Source: an uncultured Muribaculaceae bacterium
Lineage (GTDB): Bacteria; Bacteroidota; Bacteroidia; Bacteroidales; Muribaculaceae
Assembly (NCBI GenBank): GCA_938039795.1
Contig: CALHWU010000071.1
Location: 1 to 23,580, forward strand
Reading direction: 5' to 3'
Length of the DNA stretch: 23,580 bases
Under the pieces are notes generated by a model. The model saw only the letters and a program-made list of their open reading frames with translations. It was not told the origin of the DNA and did no database searches. Each line of letters begins with the position of its first letter. The first letter of the stretch is position 1. A program made the position numbers and the translations under genes. This document shows positions 21,593 through 23,580 of the stretch, piece by piece.

Positions 21593-23188
21593 ATGCACAG
21601 GATAGCCATCATATTCATCATATCGCTTCTTATCGCCGGATGCTCGCGCATCAGCCGCAACCCCGACCTGCTGCGCGCCGACGCGCTGACGGCCACCGAT
21701 CCGCGCGCGGCGCTCCGCCTGCTCGACTCGCTACCCTCCGCCGGCCTCTCCGAGACCGACCGCCACTTCCGCGACCTCCTCAGCGTCAAGGCCACCGACA
21801 AGGCATATATCACTCCTGACAGCATGGCTGTGGCTAAACTTGAAGACGCTGCGTCATACTTTGGCGGCACAGACTGCGAGGCGGAGGCTAATTACTATCT
21901 CGGCCGCTGCAACACCGACAGAGGTGATCTCAACACTGCCCTGATATACTTCAGAAAAGCATTGCAGAGCATCCGCGATACCGCCAGGCAAAGCGATCTC
22001 TACGGCAATATCCTGAGCCAGACAGGGCGTGCTTTCAACTCGTTGTATCTTTTCGACGAAGCGGCAGAATATGTGGGCCGCACAATAAATATCGAACGCA
22101 GAATGGCTGACACGCTTAATCTCATCTACGACCTGCAGCTTCTGGGTGCGATAGAGATGCATCGCGGAAAAATGGAGGGGGCGGAGAAGCTATTCAGGGA
22201 GGCGCGAGAGCTCGCCGGCATTGGCGACACCGCTCTCGCAGCCTACATCGACATCTACCTGGCGGCGCTGGCTGAAAAACAGGGGCAGTATGCAGAGGCG
22301 CTCCGGCTCATCAGGAATGTGCCCGAGAGAGTGCTTCCTTTCAACCGCAATCTCGCAAGGGCATACGCAGCGGAGATATATCTCAAAAACGACAAAGCCG
22401 ACACAGCCCGGATGCATGCTATGGACATACTTCGCAGCGGCAACACCGACAACCGTCTCTCTGCCTATGCGGTGCTGTTCAATCCTGTGATAAAATCCCT
22501 GCTGCCGCCCGATACGGTCATCGCCCTCACGATCGGATACCATGACGCGCTTGAACAATCCTATAACGAACATGAAAGTCAGCTCGCTATAGTCAAGACA
22601 GCGTTCTATAATTATTCAAAAGCCACTGAGGACCGCACGCGACTAATCGAGACTGAAAACCGCAGTTACCGTATAATCGTGATTGCAACCGCGGTAATCG
22701 CATTGCTTGTCATCGCTATCGCCATAGTGATAGTACGGCAATTGCGGATGAGAAGAAATTATCTTGACGCCCAGCTGACCATCGAAAGACTGAAAGGAAA
22801 GTCTGCAGACGAAACGTCAGAAGTATCCTCATCCGACAAGACTGACCGCGACATAACCGGTTGCCCCGAATTAATATGCCTACAACAGGAGCTTGAATCC
22901 TCGGCCTGTTTTCATGATGATGATTTCTGGAGCCGTATTGATGGAATCGTTGAAGAATATTCCCCGGATTTCCGCGCAAAATTGCACCGACTTGCCATAA
23001 CGCCCCTTACGAAAGCGGATATCGAGATGGCATTGTTTATAAAATGCCGCATCCGTCCCTCCGACATGATCAAGGTTTTACATCTCTCCAAGGGATCTAT
23101 CACCTCCAGGCGCACCAAACTCGGACGCAGTCTTTTCGGGAAAAAGATGAGCGCACAGGAGATCGACGATTTGATCAAATCGCTTTGA
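21593..23188 (+). CDS. Lipoprotein-type TPR transmembrane regulator with C-terminal HTH
   Basis: A 531-residue protein of a design common in Bacteroidales. It has a signal with a good lipobox (IIFIISLLIAGC, Cys17), then about 340 residues of TPR-like helices (ANYYLGRCNTDRGDLNTALIYFRKALQ, LLGAIEMHRGKMEGAEKLFREA), one transmembrane helix at about 358-382 (VIALLVIAIAIVIV), a basic stop (RQLRMRRN), a coiled-coil-like cytoplasmic stretch, and a C-terminal HTH-like domain at about 470-517 (LTKADIEMALFIKCRIRPSD, then LHLSKGSITSRRTKLG). I infer that the periplasmic TPR part senses a ligand and the cytoplasmic end binds DNA. The first 200 nt are much GC-richer than the rest. The 11-bp direct repeats and the promoter of a small secreted protein follow directly, so that gene is its likely target. 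Confidence 0.8.
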   Translation: MHRIAIIFIISLLIAGCSRISRNPDLLRADALTATDPRAALRLLDSLPSAGLSETDRHFRDLLSVKATDKAYITPDSMAVAKLEDAASYFGGTDCEAEANYYLGRCNTDRGDLNTALIYFRKALQSIRDTARQSDLYGNILSQTGRAFNSLYLFDEAAEYVGRTINIERRMADTLNLIYDLQLLGAIEMHRGKMEGAEKLFREARELAGIGDTALAAYIDIYLAALAEKQGQYAEALRLIRNVPERVLPFNRNLARAYAAEIYLKNDKADTARMHAMDILRSGNTDNRLSAYAVLFNPVIKSLLPPDTVIALTIGYHDALEQSYNEHESQLAIVKTAFYNYSKATEDRTRLIETENRSYRIIVIATAVIALLVIAIAIVIVRQLRMRRNYLDAQLTIERLKGKSADETSEVSSSDKTDRDITGCPELICLQQELESSACFHDDDFWSRIDGIVEEYSPDFRAKLHRLAITPLTKADIEMALFIKCRIRPSDMIKVLHLSKGSITSRRTKLGRSLFGKKMSAQEIDDLIKSL

Positions 23189-23209
23189 ATTAATGCGATA
23201 CACGCCACC

Positions 23210-23280
23210 CACACAAAAACCGCACAAAAACCGCACAAAAACCGCACAAAAACCGCACAAAATCCGCACAAAATCCGCAC
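23210..23280. repeat. Six 11-bp direct repeats with phased A-tracts
   Basis: Units start at 23210 (CACACAAAAAC), 23221, 23232 and 23243 (CGCACAAAAAC each), 23254 and 23265 (CGCACAAAATC each), with a partial seventh (CGCAC) at 23276. Spacing is exactly 11 bp, about one helical turn, so A-tracts lie on the same face and the DNA is probably curved. The array starts 22 bp after the regulator stop codon and ends 8 bp before the -33 box of the next promoter, the place expected for activator sites. There are no spacers, so this is not CRISPR. Confidence 0.9.
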
Positions 23281-23287
23281 TCAAAAA

Positions 23288-23320
23288 TTTGCGTATGATA
23301 TGGTACTGAATGTAATTTAG
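23288..23320 (+). promoter_or_regulatory. Promoter of the last, partial gene
   Basis: TTTG (23288-23291) and TAATTTAG (23313-23320; consensus TAnnTTTG, one mismatch) are 21 bp apart. The predicted leader is short, since the ATG is at 23340. Confidence 0.6.
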
Positions 23321-23339
23321 CCGCATCAAAATTTCAACC

Positions 23340-23580
23340 ATGATACGCAAATTTACATTAACAACAGTGCTGGCCATGACGATCGCAGCAACAGCCATGG
23401 CCGAGACGACCCCGGTAGTCCTGACTCCATCGGATCCGGACTCCGATTCTCTGCCGGAAGTGAAAGAGAACGGATATGGACGTCGTACGCCTCCACGCCG
23501 GGTGATGTGCTATATTGATATTGATGCGCGCACGATCACAAGTGACTCCGAGAAGGTCAACAGCGCCGACACGTTCGAGA
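23340..23580 (+). CDS. Small secreted protein, 3' end beyond the window
   Basis: The first 80 codons are visible and no stop is reached. The N-terminus MIRKFTLTTVLAMTIAATAM followed by AE is a Sec signal peptide. After an acidic Ser/Pro/Asp linker (TPSDPDSDSLPEVKENGYG) comes GRRTPPRRVMCYIDIDARTI, resembling the start of small beta-rich secreted proteins that I associate with TPR-HTH regulators in Bacteroidales; a DUF3244-type match is possible but unproven. It lies directly behind the 11-bp repeat array and a good promoter, so it is the probable regulated product of the neighbouring regulator. Function unknown. Confidence 0.65.
   Translation, partial: MIRKFTLTTVLAMTIAATAMAETTPVVLTPSDPDSDSLPEVKENGYGRRTPPRRVMCYIDIDARTITSDSEKVNSADTFE

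Noticed and set aside
23210..23280. CRISPR array
   Set aside because: Repeats are 11 bp, contiguous and without spacers.

Overview
The window looks like a chromosomal segment of a GC-rich Bacteroidales bacterium, most likely a gut Muribaculaceae-type organism. The evidence is the gene content (an ECF sigma/anti-sigma pair followed by secreted beta-barrel proteins, a lipoprotein TPR-transmembrane-HTH regulator, GH95 fucosidase, C11 protease and waaA), the lack of Shine-Dalgarno sites, and repeated matches to the Bacteroidetes -7 promoter element TAnnTTTG (TAACTTTG or TAATTTTG) shortly before genes. The taxon is inferred from style, not from a marker gene. There is no rRNA, tRNA, transposase or CRISPR array. 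All genes but one are on the + strand.

Layout. 1-947: a run of small inverted repeats, then a secreted helical-repeat protein. 929-1100: two opposing arrays of a degenerate 9-nt repeat that fold into one long hairpin ending in a T-tract. 1148-4360: a tightly overlapping cluster of ECF sigma factor, one-pass anti-sigma factor, small secreted protein and two paralogous outer-membrane-type proteins, closed by a clear terminator. 4467-9144: housekeeping genes gltX, waaA (Kdo transferase), acpP and fabF. 9145-9556: a long intergenic region with a strong hairpin, an 18-bp AT palindrome, an inverted repeat over a promoter, and a structured leader. 9557-13221: recJ-recQ, translationally coupled. 13354-14373 (-): ROK-family sugar kinase.

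14635-18825: a two-domain SGNH hydrolase and a GH95 lipoprotein glycosidase, suggesting removal of acyl groups and terminal fucose or a related sugar from complex glycans, without an adjacent SusCD pair. 18826-19147: a strong terminator followed by a second, very long stem-loop with its own T-run, unexplained by the genes. 19148-21468: a C11 (clostripain-like) lipoprotein protease and an MscS-type channel with an extra segment in its C-terminal domain. 21593-23580: a lipoprotein/TPR/transmembrane/HTH regulator, six 11-bp direct repeats with phased A-tracts, a well-formed promoter, and the start of a small secreted protein that runs off the window.

The most interesting parts are the two regulator-plus-envelope-protein loci (1148-4360 and 21593-23580), the 9-nt inverted repeat array, the 11-bp repeats and the stem-loop at 18916-19008. 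Product names come from reading motifs in the translated sequence; no database search was run.
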